Translations under genes and position numbers: made by a program
Shown here: positions 29,221 through 38,394 of the stretch, piece by piece
Layout: every line of letters starts with the position of its first letter
Position numbering within the stretch: the stretch's first letter is position 1
Origin: Candidatus Thiodiazotropha sp.
GTDB lineage: Bacteria > Pseudomonadota > Gammaproteobacteria > Chromatiales > Chromatiaceae
Length of the DNA: 64,000 nt
Assembly (NCBI GenBank): GCA_023838465.1
Contig: JAIVEQ010000009.1
Coordinates: 1 to 64,000, forward strand
Reading direction: 5' to 3'
Notes under the pieces: generated by a model
Told to the model about the DNA's origin: nothing
Seen by the model: only the letters and a program-made list of their open reading frames with translations
Database searches by the model: none

Positions 29221-30576
29221 TTAACCAGTAGCGGTTGCAAAATAGTCCTTGGTCAACTTGAACACCACCGGACTCAACATCAACAGTGCAACCAGATTCG
29301 GGATCGCCATCAATGCGTTCAGGGTATCCGCCACCAGCCAGACAAAATTGAGTTGTTCCTGAGCCAGAGCGCCGACTGGGATCATCAGCACCCACAGGGT
29401 ACGAAACGGTGTAATCGCTCTGATTCCGAACAGGTATTCAACACAACGCTCGCTATAGACACTCCATCCCAGAATCGTGGTAAAGGCAAAAACCGCCAGA
29501 CCGATAGTGACCACATAGCCACCCACACCTGGCATGGCTATCTCAAAAGCCATTGAGGAGAGTGCCGCCCCTGTCTCACCACTGGTCCAGGCACCGGTTA
29601 CCACAATCGCCAACCCAGTAATTGAACAGACAATCAAGGTATCAATGAAGGTACCTAGCATAGCGATAGTGCCTTGTCGCACTGGGTTATCGGTAGAGGC
29701 TGATGCATGGGCAATTGGCGCACTGCCGAGCCCTGCCTCATTGGAAAAGACCCCACGGGCAACACCAAAACGTATTGCAGCCCAGACTGCCGCACCTGCA
29801 AATCCACCCGTTGCTGCTGTCGGTGTAAAGGCATGCTGAACAATCTCAACCACAGCAGAGGGAATGGCGCTAGCATTGAAAATCAGTACAACTACTCCTC
29901 CCAATATATAGGCAATGGCCATCAGAGGGACCAGCTTACCTGCTACCTCGGCAATACGCCGTATTCCACCAATCAGCACCAGTCCAGCGAGTATTGCCAT
30001 AACAATGCCGGTAATGGCCGGAGCAATCTCCATGTTTTCGTTCAGCAGCAGTGCTTGTGCTACCGAATTGGCCTGAACCGTATTACCAATACCAAATCCT
30101 GCCAATGCCCCAAAAATGGCGAATAGCGTGCCTAACCATCCCCAATGACTGCCGAGTCCGTTCTTTATGTAGTACATAGGGCCACCAACATGGTTGCCAT
30201 TCTCATCCACTTCACGATAGCGGACCGCAAGCACGGCTTCAGCATACTTGGTTGCCATACCGACCAGTGCTGTACACCACATCCAAAACAGCGCCCCAGG
30301 CCCACCTAGTGCGATGGCGGTAGCCACACCTGCAATATTGCCGGTACCGATGGTTGCTGAGAGCGATGTCATCAGGGCATTGAAAGGACTGATTTCACCT
30401 TCACCCTGCCCCTGACGACCACGCCACAGCATGCGAAAGCCATAACTGAGCTTGGCCATTGGCATCAATTTCAGACCAAACATCAAAAACAGACCGGTAC
30501 CCAGTATCAATACCAGCATCAGAGGGCCCCAGACGATGCCATTCAAACCTGTGATTAGATCGGTCACACTCTCCAC
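29221..30576 (-). CDS. Sodium:alanine/glycine symporter (AGCS family)
   Basis: A 451-residue inner-membrane transporter of the AGCS (AgcS/DagA/AlsT) family, importing alanine or glycine with Na+. It has about eleven hydrophobic helices and the family motifs SLSATIGTGNIAGVATAIALGGPGALFWMW, YIKNGLG and GVFSNEAGLGSAPIAHASA. A single gene, convergent with the glutaredoxin gene; no glycine riboswitch or other recognisable regulatory element precedes it. Confidence 0.95.
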   Translation of the reverse strand: MESVTDLITGLNGIVWGPLMLVLILGTGLFLMFGLKLMPMAKLSYGFRMLWRGRQGQGEGEISPFNALMTSLSATIGTGNIAGVATAIALGGPGALFWMWCTALVGMATKYAEAVLAVRYREVDENGNHVGGPMYYIKNGLGSHWGWLGTLFAIFGALAGFGIGNTVQANSVAQALLLNENMEIAPAITGIVMAILAGLVLIGGIRRIAEVAGKLVPLMAIAYILGGVVVLIFNASAIPSAVVEIVQHAFTPTAATGGFAGAAVWAAIRFGVARGVFSNEAGLGSAPIAHASASTDNPVRQGTIAMLGTFIDTLIVCSITGLAIVVTGAWTSGETGAALSSMAFEIAMPGVGGYVVTIGLAVFAFTTILGWSVYSERCVEYLFGIRAITPFRTLWVLMIPVGALAQEQLNFVWLVADTLNALMAIPNLVALLMLSPVVFKLTKDYFATATG

Positions 30577-30940
30577 CCTTCACCCCCGTTATTTTTTTGC
30601 ACTATCTTTAGAATTAATTCATTGAAATATCTAATATTCTTTACTGGCTGCTATCTTATTCACAAGCTGTACACGATATACTCTGTTTCAAAACGAATAC
30701 CAAACTATACACACTCCAGACAGCTGAACTCAAAAAACAACCCTTGCTTGGATACCTAACTCATTCACTAAGAACCAGCATAACACATTATTTTTTATAA
30801 CTAATTTTTGGAAATTCAGGATATGGCAACATGTTAACAGGCCCTAATAACTTAGGATGCAAAGAATTTCCTTGAGATCCTCATGGCTGCCGGTTAACCT
30901 CATATTTACTGTACTTAACTTATCCACGCGGATCATACCC
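30577..30940. other. A/T-rich intergenic region
   Basis: 364 bp with divergent promoters expected for the symporter and the small membrane protein. An in-frame ATG at 30857 could extend the latter by 28 residues. Otherwise I see nothing. Confidence 0.4.
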
Positions 30941-31303
30941 ATGTCAGTCTGTAAAAGTCTCAAAGGGTACTCCCGGAAGCATGAACGTCTGGCGGATCTC
31001 TTTTCTCTGCTTGCTGTTGCGCTCTTTTTCGGCACCCTCTATATCGTTCTAAGCTACTACACACCTATTATCGGCTGGCTGAAGACAGATGCCGTCATCC
31101 ACGTCCCCATTGCCATAGCGGTGCTGTTATTCGATATATTCCTCATGTATATGTGCTTGGATATCGGTGCTTCAAGATTCTCTGGGGAAGATGAGCGTTG
31201 CTTCCACACATTCAAGGGACGCCGTTCCGGAAGTGGCTCCATCGGCACCATGTTCAACAGTTGGCTCCACCACATGGAGCATGTCGGCAAAAAGCATCGT
31301 TGA
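30941..31303 (+). CDS. Small inner-membrane protein of unknown function
   Basis: A 120-residue protein with two membrane helices (about residues 22-46 and 57-80), a basic N-terminus (KSLKGYSRKHERL) and a cytoplasmic C-terminal tail rich in Ser, Gly, His and Lys. No domain recognised. The start is uncertain: ATG 30857 would add a segment with another hydrophobic stretch. It lies 62 bp upstream of the TatT gene and may belong to the same transcript as the TRAP transporter. Confidence 0.55.
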   Translation: MSVCKSLKGYSRKHERLADLFSLLAVALFFGTLYIVLSYYTPIIGWLKTDAVIHVPIAIAVLLFDIFLMYMCLDIGASRFSGEDERCFHTFKGRRSGSGSIGTMFNSWLHHMEHVGKKHR

Positions 31304-31365
31304 TCTTAAACAACGCCTCCATGAGGATAATGTTGGACTTACTGGGCCGGATAAGGAGTAGGTGC

Positions 31366-32235
31366 ATGAATCGCCGGTCGAGCTTGGCTCGCTACTGCCA
31401 GCCTATAATCCTAGTCTTTTATGGGTTCTTACTTTTACTGAGTAGCGGCTGTGTCTCCATGGCAACGGACAGGTTGGCAGCCAACCTGTCGGCAGCGATG
31501 CTCAACCAAACAGACCCTGAGATTGTACGGCACGGTGCCCCTGCCTATCTTCTGCTAATCGACTCACTGATCGAAGAGAGTCCCGATGATCAAGGCCTGC
31601 TCTATGCCGGTGCTAAACTGTATAGCGCCTATGCCGGAGGGCTGGTCACAGATCTGGAACGACAAAAAAGTCTCAGCCAAAAAGCCTTGGATTACGCTGG
31701 GCGTGGGCTCTGTCAACAACAACCAGAGATCTGTAAAAATGCACAACAACCCTTCGAAAAATTTGTTGAAGCATTGGAAGAAACAAACACCGATGATTTC
31801 GAAGGGCTCTATCTCTATGGGACAAGTTGGGCAGGCTGGATACAGGCTCGGAAGGATGATTGGAATGCGGTTGCAGACTTAGCCAAGGCTGAAGCCTTAC
31901 TGCAACGTGTAATCTCAGCGAAACCAGGTTATGAACAGGGGCGCGCACAACTCTACCTAGGCGTGATCAGGAGCCAGATCCCACCAGCCCTGGGCGGAAA
32001 ACCAGAGATCGGACGTAGACATTTTGAACAAGCCATTGAATACTCCTCCGGTCGTGACCTTATCGCGAAGTTGGAATACGCTCGACACTATGCCCGCCTG
32101 GTATTTGATAAAACACTCCACGATAGGTTGCTCAACGAGGTTATTCAGGCCGACCCAGTCCAGCCCGGATTCACCCTGAGCAACATCATGGCGCAGCAAC
32201 AAGCCAGATTTCTACTACAGGATGACTATTTTTAA
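31366..32235 (+). CDS. TRAP transporter-associated lipoprotein, TatT family
   Basis: A 289-residue outer-membrane or periplasmic lipoprotein: a basic N-terminus, a hydrophobic stretch and the lipobox LLSSGC around residue 27. The helical body resembles the TatT (TRAP-associated) family, whose trimers form a TPR-like pore that binds a DctP subunit. GGAG lies 7 bases before the ATG. It stands directly upstream of a dctP-type gene, the expected partner. Longer readings from 31198 are noncoding extension. Confidence 0.88.
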   Translation: MNRRSSLARYCQPIILVFYGFLLLLSSGCVSMATDRLAANLSAAMLNQTDPEIVRHGAPAYLLLIDSLIEESPDDQGLLYAGAKLYSAYAGGLVTDLERQKSLSQKALDYAGRGLCQQQPEICKNAQQPFEKFVEALEETNTDDFEGLYLYGTSWAGWIQARKDDWNAVADLAKAEALLQRVISAKPGYEQGRAQLYLGVIRSQIPPALGGKPEIGRRHFEQAIEYSSGRDLIAKLEYARHYARLVFDKTLHDRLLNEVIQADPVQPGFTLSNIMAQQQARFLLQDDYF

Positions 32236-32370
32236 CCTGAAACCGCCGGTTGAGGTTTAAATCCTATCATGAATGAATTGTGCGAATGCTGGTGTGTATC
32301 GCTATGCGTCCATATTCAGCCGACAAACGTACATTTTAATACTGACTGAGTTAATACTGAGGAACCCACC

Positions 32371-33366
32371 ATGTTTCGCATGCTGAATGCAATGATCCTG
32401 CTCTTTACCCTAGTCCCTTTGAGTCATGCAAACACAACCCTCAAAATCGCCACACTGGCCCCTGACGGCACAACCTGGATGAAGGAGATGCGGGCTGCAG
32501 CCAAACAGATCAAGCAAAAGACTGATGGGCGAGTCAAAATCAGATTCTATCCAGGTGGGGTGATGGGCAATGACAGCAGCGTATTGCGAAAAATCCGTGT
32601 CGGCCAGTTACACGGAGGTGCCATTACGGGTGGTGGTCTCAGCGAAATCTACCGGGAAGCACAGATTTACACCCTTCCCTTTCAGTTCCGCAACCTGCAG
32701 GAGGTCGATGCGGTACGCCATGTGATGGATAGTCAGATTATCGATGGACTAAAGGAAAAGGGATTTATCAGTTTTGGTTTGAGTGAAGGGGGCTTTGCCT
32801 ATCTGCTCTCAAATACACCGGTAAAATCAACTGATAGTATGAAGGGTCTGAAGATCTGGGTGCCTGAAGGTGACATGATTAACGCAAGCATGTTTCAAGA
32901 GCTCGGCATTTCACCGATTCCTTTACCATTGACCGATGTACTCACCGGCCTGCAAACCGGTCTTATCAATACGATCGCCAGTGCACCTATTGGCGCCATT
33001 GCGCTGCAATGGCATACCCGAGTCAGCTATCTGACCCAAGTGCCATTGGCCTATCTCTATGCCACTCTAGTAGTAAAGGAGAAGGCATTTAATAAGCTCA
33101 GCAGCACCGATCAGACTGTAGTCAAACAGACACTCGAAGCAACATTCAACACGATTAACCAGCAAAACCGTGAGGACAATGTGCAGGCCCTTTCAGCCCT
33201 GAGACAACAGGGGATAGAGTTTATCAGACCATCCTCAGACCAGCAGCAAGCATGGGAAAAACACGCTAACGCAACCCTAAAAAAGCTGAATAAAGATGAG
33301 GCTTTCAGTGAAAAGATGTTCAACAAGATGCAGATTCTGATCCAACAGCAGCGAACAGGTGACTGA
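32371..33366 (+). CDS. TRAP transporter substrate-binding protein DctP
   Basis: A 331-residue periplasmic receptor: signal peptide ending SHA, then a DctP fold (LKIATLAPDGTTWMKEMRAAAKQIKQ, FYPGGVMGNDSSVLRKIRVGQLHGG, and the LSNTPVKSTDSMKGLKIWVPE segment). The LAPDGTTWM opening is the subtype that pairs with TatT lipoproteins. The ligand is unknown; the usual substrate-carboxylate Arg is likely the one in LRKIRVGQ or near TPVKS. Preceded by GAGGAA. The permease genes dctQ and dctM lie 800 bp further on, with a cupin gene between. Confidence 0.92.
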   Translation: MFRMLNAMILLFTLVPLSHANTTLKIATLAPDGTTWMKEMRAAAKQIKQKTDGRVKIRFYPGGVMGNDSSVLRKIRVGQLHGGAITGGGLSEIYREAQIYTLPFQFRNLQEVDAVRHVMDSQIIDGLKEKGFISFGLSEGGFAYLLSNTPVKSTDSMKGLKIWVPEGDMINASMFQELGISPIPLPLTDVLTGLQTGLINTIASAPIGAIALQWHTRVSYLTQVPLAYLYATLVVKEKAFNKLSSTDQTVVKQTLEATFNTINQQNREDNVQALSALRQQGIEFIRPSSDQQQAWEKHANATLKKLNKDEAFSEKMFNKMQILIQQQRTGD

Positions 33367-33711
33367 TCTAATTAGATTAGATATTCCATTAACTCGATCA
33401 TACAGTTATAAAAATAGATGACCATGGAGCTCCATGGTTATTAAGCTGTCAACCTATTATGTCGCATTCAGCCGATGTGTACCCGCCTTTATTTAAATCA
33501 ATCTGTTAGGGGCTTCAAGAAGGCGACCTATTAGGGCTAATAGTAGCCTATCATCTACACTTAGATGTCAATCCGTGCGATAGTTGCTTGCGTATGACCC
33601 ATTCTCACTTTATATGTGCTCTGCCAGATCAATGTTGCGCCTATTCCATGGGTTACCCATATTCTTCTTCCTGCATAGCTATCAAGCAACTGACCGGGTG
33701 TAAAATCAAAT
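33367..33711. other. Intergenic region with an 18-bp perfect palindrome
   Basis: 345 bp inside the TRAP cluster, with no gene. It holds a perfect palindrome, ACCATGGAGCTCCATGGT, at 33421-33438, about 55 bp after the dctP stop. With no loop it is more like an operator or cruciform than a terminator. Confidence 0.5.
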
Positions 33712-34023
33712 ATGATGAGTAAGAATCTTTTTAAACCCGATAAGGCTAATGGAGAAAAGGAGACATTCGATACCCTGTTAAAAAGGAAAAACGTCTCAAT
33801 AGAGCGCATCCTAAGCCCTCCAGACACTGCCACTGAGATAACTCAACAACCCTATGACGAGTGGGTCTGTGTACTACAGGGGAGCGCTCGATTAGAGATG
33901 GCGGATGAACACATCAACTTACACCGTGGCGACAACGCCCTGATACCCGCCCACACACCACACCGGGTTTTGACTACCAGCCACCAACCACACTGTATTT
34001 GGCTTGCGGTGCATATCCTGTAA
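33712..34023 (+). CDS. Single-domain cupin protein
   Basis: A 103-residue cupin. The two cupin motifs are visible: EWVCVLQGSARLEM (motif 1) and GDNALIPAHTPHRVLTT (motif 2, with the His of HTPHRV). No metal or substrate can be deduced. It sits between dctP and dctQ of the TRAP transporter, so it might act on the imported compound or sense it, but the gaps either side (345 and 148 bp) make cotranscription uncertain. Confidence 0.8.
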   Translation: MMSKNLFKPDKANGEKETFDTLLKRKNVSIERILSPPDTATEITQQPYDEWVCVLQGSARLEMADEHINLHRGDNALIPAHTPHRVLTTSHQPHCIWLAVHIL

Positions 34024-34171
34024 GTTTCCGTCTGTATGATGTGTTACATGGATCTTCGAACCTGTATAGGCTCTGTGCAACAAATCACCATCAATCAAAG
34101 ATGTGACGCCACTATTCTCATGTGACGACTACTGAATCCATCCCTAAGTGATACTCGTATAATCCACAACC

Positions 34172-34660
34172 ATGAACAGATCACTGCAACGCATCAGGCA
34201 CCTGATCCTACGCTTTGAAGAGGGCTTGATGGCGATCCTTTTGGGTTTCATGATCTTGCTGGCAGCCAGCCAGATTGTGCTACGCAATCTGTTTGACAGT
34301 GGTCTGCTATGGGCCGATCCAAGCCTGCGGATCATGGTACTGTGGATTGCGCTATTGGGTGCAATTGCAGCCACCAGAGAGGATCGACATATCCGTATCG
34401 ATCTACTCTCCCGCACACTTTCAAAAAGAAATCAATCAATATTATCCGCCATTAACAATCTCTTCAGCGCCTTTATCTGCGGAGTCATTACCTGGCATGC
34501 GGTACGTTTTGTCTATTTCGAATGGCAGGACGGAACACAACTTTTTGCCAGCCTGCCAGCCTGGATAGGAGAGATCATCATTCCTATCGGCTTTGGTGCT
34601 ATGACTCTGCGGTTTTTATTCAATATCCCTTTGCAGATACTGCACCAGGAAAACCCATGA
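34172..34660 (+). CDS. TRAP transporter small permease DctQ
   Basis: A 162-residue membrane protein with four helices, the small TRAP permease subunit. Typical DctQ features: an amphipathic N-terminal helix, FMILLAASQIVLRNLFDSGLLWADPSLRIMVLWIALLGAIAATREDRHIRIDLLS, which includes the conserved REDRHIRID. It overlaps the dctM start by four bases (ATGA), so the two subunits are made together. Confidence 0.93.
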   Translation: MNRSLQRIRHLILRFEEGLMAILLGFMILLAASQIVLRNLFDSGLLWADPSLRIMVLWIALLGAIAATREDRHIRIDLLSRTLSKRNQSILSAINNLFSAFICGVITWHAVRFVYFEWQDGTQLFASLPAWIGEIIIPIGFGAMTLRFLFNIPLQILHQENP

Positions 34661-35931
34661 TAATCAGCTTGGGTTTAATCCTGCTGGCCCTGTGTGGCGC
34701 TCCCCTCTTTACTGTTATCGGAGCCGGCGCCCTGTGGGGGTTCTATCAGTCCGATATTGATCTCTCGGTGGTCGTCATTGAGTTCTTTCGATTGGCGGAA
34801 ATGCCTGTGCTGTTGGCAATTCCCCTGTTCACCTTTGCGGGTTATCTACTGAGCGAAAGCAAGGCGCCATTTCGCCTGGTCCGGCTGACAGAGGCCCTGC
34901 TCGGTTGGATGCCCGGAGGGATGGCCTTTGTGGCGCTCATCGCCTGCGCCCTGTTCACGGCATTCACCGGTGCCTCGGGGGTCACCATTGTGGCACTGGG
35001 TGCACTGCTCTATCCCGCCTTACGGGAAGCGGGATATCAACAAGACTTCAGCCTCGGTCTGGTCACCACCTCCGGTAGCCTGGGCCTACTATTTGCCCCT
35101 GCGCTACCTTTGATTTTATACGCGGTTGTTGCACAGCAGCTGGGTATCGGTGGCTCCATCACCGTGGATGATATGTTCCTGGCTGGTATTCTGCCCGGTC
35201 TATTGATGTTAATGATTCTACTGGCCTGGGGACTCTGGTCAGGTCGCAACCTGCCTCTGACCCGGTTTTCACTGGCTGAGGCAAAAGCGGCCGTACGGGA
35301 TGCTGCCTGGGAGATTCCCCTGCCAATTGTCCTGCTGGGTGGCATCTATAGCGGTTACTTCGCACTCTCCGAAGCAGCCGCTGTCACTGCCGTTTATGTG
35401 TTGATTGCCGAGGTCCTCATTCACAGAGAGATACCTATCAGACAGCTACCCAAAGTAATGCGTGAAGCGATGTTACTGGTAGGGGGTATCCTGATCATAC
35501 TCGGCCTGTCGTTGGCCTCCACCAACTACCTGATTGATGCAGACGTCCCAACCCAACTTTTCGACTGGTTACATGAACGGGTCGATGATCCACTCACCTT
35601 TCTGATCCTGTTGAATATCTTTCTGTTAGTACTCGGCACCATGCTCGATATCTTCTCCGCATTGGTTTTAATGGTGCCGCTGCTGCTTCCTGTGGCTATT
35701 CAGTATGAAATCGATCCAGTCCACCTGGGTATCATCTTTCTCGCCAATATGCAGATCGGCTATTTCACACCCCCTGTCGGGATGAACCTGTTCATCGCGA
35801 GCTACCGATTCAACAAGCCGATCACTGAAATCTACCGCGCCACCCTTCCCTGGTTTATCCTCCTGTTCGGCGCGGTATTGATTATCACTTACTGGCCATC
35901 ACTCTCGCTGGCCCTGTTGGATCGTAGTTGA
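34657..35931 (+). CDS. TRAP transporter large permease DctM
   Basis: A 424-residue membrane protein of about twelve helices, the ion-coupled transport subunit of the TRAP system. Family landmarks include PLFTVIGAGALWGF, EMPVLLAIPLFTFAGYLLSES, ALFTAFTGASGVTIVALGALLYPAL and the C-terminal GIIFLANMQIGYFTPPVGMNLFIAS. The ATG at 34657 overlaps the dctQ stop; a reading from 34522 is the wrong extension. Its 3' end overlaps the end of the convergent eamA-like gene by 43 bp. Confidence 0.93.
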   Translation: MIISLGLILLALCGAPLFTVIGAGALWGFYQSDIDLSVVVIEFFRLAEMPVLLAIPLFTFAGYLLSESKAPFRLVRLTEALLGWMPGGMAFVALIACALFTAFTGASGVTIVALGALLYPALREAGYQQDFSLGLVTTSGSLGLLFAPALPLILYAVVAQQLGIGGSITVDDMFLAGILPGLLMLMILLAWGLWSGRNLPLTRFSLAEAKAAVRDAAWEIPLPIVLLGGIYSGYFALSEAAAVTAVYVLIAEVLIHREIPIRQLPKVMREAMLLVGGILIILGLSLASTNYLIDADVPTQLFDWLHERVDDPLTFLILLNIFLLVLGTMLDIFSALVLMVPLLLPVAIQYEIDPVHLGIIFLANMQIGYFTPPVGMNLFIASYRFNKPITEIYRATLPWFILLFGAVLIITYWPSLSLALLDRS

Positions 35932-36797
35932 GTCAGCAAGCGACCTTTCAGTTCAAACCCTGCAAGTCCCAGCATGATCAGCAACGTGCCTATCCATACT
36001 CGCTCATCCACCTGCTCGGCGTTGAGCCACTTCCCAGCCAGTAGCGCGATGACCGGTGTGACCAGGGTAATCAAGGCGACCTTGGTGGTCTCTACATGAC
36101 GCAATATGTAGTAGTAGAGCGCAAACCCAAGCACGGTTCCCACAATACCCAGGTAGATGATTGCCGAGAGCGCCCGATAGTCAACGACCGCCGGCCAACT
36201 TTCACCTTGTATAAACCAACTCAGCAGAAACAGGGGCACAGCCACCATCAATCCACCGGCAGCCACAACCAACCCATGTAACTGAGCATCAATACGCTTC
36301 ACCCATACGGCACTGGCGGAATGGGTGATCACTGAAATCACCACACCGATCAGACCGAGCACAAAGCTGGCACCTAAATCCTTACCCACACTAAAGATCA
36401 TCGCCAACCCGGCAAACGCCACCAGGATGGCCAGCAAGCGCTGCAAGTTGAGTCCCTGCTCCTGCAGCCAAACTCTCGCCATCAGCCCGGTAACAATTGG
36501 GGACAGACCGAATATGACTGAGATCCAGCCAGAGGGGATGAACTGGGATGACCAATAGACCGAGGTCATGGCAACAAAAATGCCTAAACCGGCAGCCAGA
36601 TAGGTACGTCGCGCCTGCTTATGCCAGGCCAGGCGTAAACCGATCATATGCAATACCAGCAGGGCCAGGGCCACTCCGATAACCATCCGACCTGTGACAC
36701 CAAACAGATAGCCCACACCCTCGCCACTCCACTTGATTGCCAGCGGCGTGGTTCCCCAGATCAGCACAACCCCTAGGTAGGCGGCTGGAACAAACAT
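35889..36797 (-). CDS. EamA-family (DMT) exporter
   Basis: A 302-residue inner-membrane protein of the drug/metabolite transporter superfamily with ten predicted helices in two EamA repeats (VLIWGTTPLAIKWSGEG at the start of the first, SASAVWVKRIDAQLHG at the second). Such proteins export amino acids, nucleosides or similar metabolites; the substrate is unknown. It starts 20 bp downstream of a strong intrinsic-terminator hairpin, so expression is probably set by readthrough. The coding end runs 43 bp into the end of dctM on the other strand. Confidence 0.88.
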   Translation of the reverse strand: MFVPAAYLGVVLIWGTTPLAIKWSGEGVGYLFGVTGRMVIGVALALLVLHMIGLRLAWHKQARRTYLAAGLGIFVAMTSVYWSSQFIPSGWISVIFGLSPIVTGLMARVWLQEQGLNLQRLLAILVAFAGLAMIFSVGKDLGASFVLGLIGVVISVITHSASAVWVKRIDAQLHGLVVAAGGLMVAVPLFLLSWFIQGESWPAVVDYRALSAIIYLGIVGTVLGFALYYYILRHVETTKVALITLVTPVIALLAGKWLNAEQVDERVWIGTLLIMLGLAGFELKGRLLTQLRSNRASESDGQ

Positions 36798-36817
36798 TTT
36801 TTTCTCCTATAACGAAA

Positions 36818-36847
36818 AAGGCCGCAGATGTTGCCATCTGCGGCCTT
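36818..36847 (-). terminator. Intrinsic terminator just before the eamA-like gene (attenuator candidate)
   Basis: Perfect 13-bp stem AAGGCCGCAGATG with a 4-base loop, followed on the minus strand by a run of T. It ends only about 20 bases before the ATG at 36797, so there is no room for a promoter after it: transcripts of that gene must read through it. It either ends a small RNA or works as an attenuator. Confidence 0.8.
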
Positions 36848-36869
36848 CGATAAATCCAATTGCTTGTGT

Positions 36870-36960
36870 TACTAGCGGCTAATCAGACTCCCGGACGCAG
36901 ATGAACAGGCGACTGCCCATACGGGTAGTCGGCGATGTTTGCTCATCATCTTTGTTTGCT
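36870..36960 (-). ncRNA. Candidate small RNA / attenuator leader of the eamA-like gene
   Basis: Between 36798 and 37106 there is no protein gene. On the minus strand an 11-bp stem with one mismatch (36908-36918 with 36923-36933, loop of 4) precedes the terminator at 36818-36847. A 24-codon open frame starting MSKHRRLPVWAV and ending just before the terminator could be a leader peptide but lacks a ribosome site. Boundaries and class are guesses. Confidence 0.3.
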
Positions 36961-37106
36961 GGAAGTCATTCATGGCTATGAGAATGCATGTGAGTGGCGA
37001 GAAGGTCAAGCAGAAAATCATTTTCCGGTGTGGTGTATCATGCTGATTGATGAGATCAATGTGAATACAGACTCAATCACCAGCGAGTACAAAAACTACA
37101 TTCCAA

Positions 37107-37787
37107 ATGATGGATCTTTCCTCCCTCTTCCCTCCCGATGTCGTCATCGTGAAAGCCTCCAATGAGATGTGGTCAACGCCCTTGTGCAAGGAGGAGGAAC
37201 TGTTGATTGAGGGAGCTGTCGAGAAACGTCAGAAAGAGTTTCGTGCAGGTCGAAATGCAGCCCATGCAGCCCTGAGCCAACTCAATGCACCACCCGGTCC
37301 ATTACTTCGTGGCGAAAAACGTCAACCGGCCTGGCCTGCCGGATTCTTGGGTAGCATCAGCCACTGCAGGGAGCGTTGTGTAGCCGTCTGTACAAAAAAA
37401 GGGGAATTGCTCAGCCTGGGTATTGATGTAGAGCCTCTATCGCCTCTATCGAAAGGCATTGCACGATATATCGATACACCCGAAGAAATACAGTTCAAGC
37501 TACAGCATGAAACACTGCCGGCCCGGCTGATCTTCAGCGCCAAAGAGAGTCTCTACAAATGCTACTACCCCTTAATAGGGCGTTATTTTGGTTTTCAGTC
37601 GGTCACCCTGAATTTCGATCTTTCCAGACAGCGTTTTCAATTCACGCCAACTTCGGCCTGTAAAATCCACTTTCCGGAGAATCTCATCTTTCACGGTCGT
37701 TATCAGATAGCTGACCATCATCTCTATACCAGCTGTTTTCTGACACAGACAGGAACCCCACTGCCTCAAGCCAACTCGATGGGGTAG
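37107..37787 (+). CDS. 4'-phosphopantetheinyl transferase (EntD/Sfp superfamily)
   Basis: A 226-residue enzyme that would move the phosphopantetheine arm of CoA onto a carrier-protein serine. It has the EntD-type layout: RAGRNAAHAAL near residues 46-55, GSISHC at 82-87, the Mg2+ motif GIDVE at 105-109 and FSAKESLYKCYYP at 143-155 (Lys-Glu-Ser). This is the type used for siderophore or polyketide synthases, distinct from AcpS. No carrier or synthase gene is nearby, so its partner is elsewhere in the genome. A 13-bp gap separates it from a convergent gene. Confidence 0.9.
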   Translation: MMDLSSLFPPDVVIVKASNEMWSTPLCKEEELLIEGAVEKRQKEFRAGRNAAHAALSQLNAPPGPLLRGEKRQPAWPAGFLGSISHCRERCVAVCTKKGELLSLGIDVEPLSPLSKGIARYIDTPEEIQFKLQHETLPARLIFSAKESLYKCYYPLIGRYFGFQSVTLNFDLSRQRFQFTPTSACKIHFPENLIFHGRYQIADHHLYTSCFLTQTGTPLPQANSMG

Positions 37788-37800
37788 TACCGTCTCCCCA

Positions 37801-38268
37801 CTAGCCCATCAACACGGCCACCCCTGTGGCATTCCAACGTTCACCGCCTACCGTCGGTTTTCCAGCACTGTTCCAAAGCTCCGCTGTCTGTTCCGGAGAG
37901 ATAGCATTCATCTTCAGCTCAGCAGCTTCCCGACCCAGAGCGGCAATGTATTTATCCTTCCCGACCATATCGATTAAATCGAGATAGTCGACACCTTTTG
38001 GAAACTCTTGATTCAGTATGTCGATGGTATCGTCCACATGATTGAATTCGATGAGTTCAGCGGCACGATGCTCCATCGCACTCTTTTCCGCTTTAGCCTG
38101 CGCCCGTTGCAGCAGTACAAGTTCACCCTTACTAAACAGATCCTCATTCCAGGTTTCAATGGCAATTCGAACCGGTTGGGAGGAGAGTTTAGGAAAATCG
38201 CGAGTCAGTCGTTTGAGCTGATCCACTGCCTCTCTCGCCACACCAATAAAATCGGATGTCTCACTCAT
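37801..38268 (-). CDS. Conserved protein of unknown function
   Basis: A 155-residue cytoplasmic protein, mostly helical, with an acidic-basic middle (QRAQAKAEKSAMEHRAAELIEFN) and a C-terminal NSAGKPTVGGERWNATGVAVLMG. No domain recognised. The ATG at 38268 is used; the track upstream begins with a TTG two codons earlier. Convergent with the phosphopantetheinyl transferase and divergent from the QueD-like gene, so it is its own transcription unit. Confidence 0.7.
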   Translation of the reverse strand: MSETSDFIGVAREAVDQLKRLTRDFPKLSSQPVRIAIETWNEDLFSKGELVLLQRAQAKAEKSAMEHRAAELIEFNHVDDTIDILNQEFPKGVDYLDLIDMVGKDKYIAALGREAAELKMNAISPEQTAELWNSAGKPTVGGERWNATGVAVLMG

Positions 38269-38394
38269 GGTCAATCACTCACCTATAGCTACTCTGTGAA
38301 TATCGGCATTTGCCTGGATTCCTTTACAACTACTGGTAGCACATCAAGCCTCCCCGTATACTGTCGCCCTTCTTCAAACGACATCTTTCTGAAC

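Noticed and set aside
38008..38394. Long N-terminal extension of the queD product
   Set aside because: It runs antisense through another gene, and the family start at 38395 is clear.
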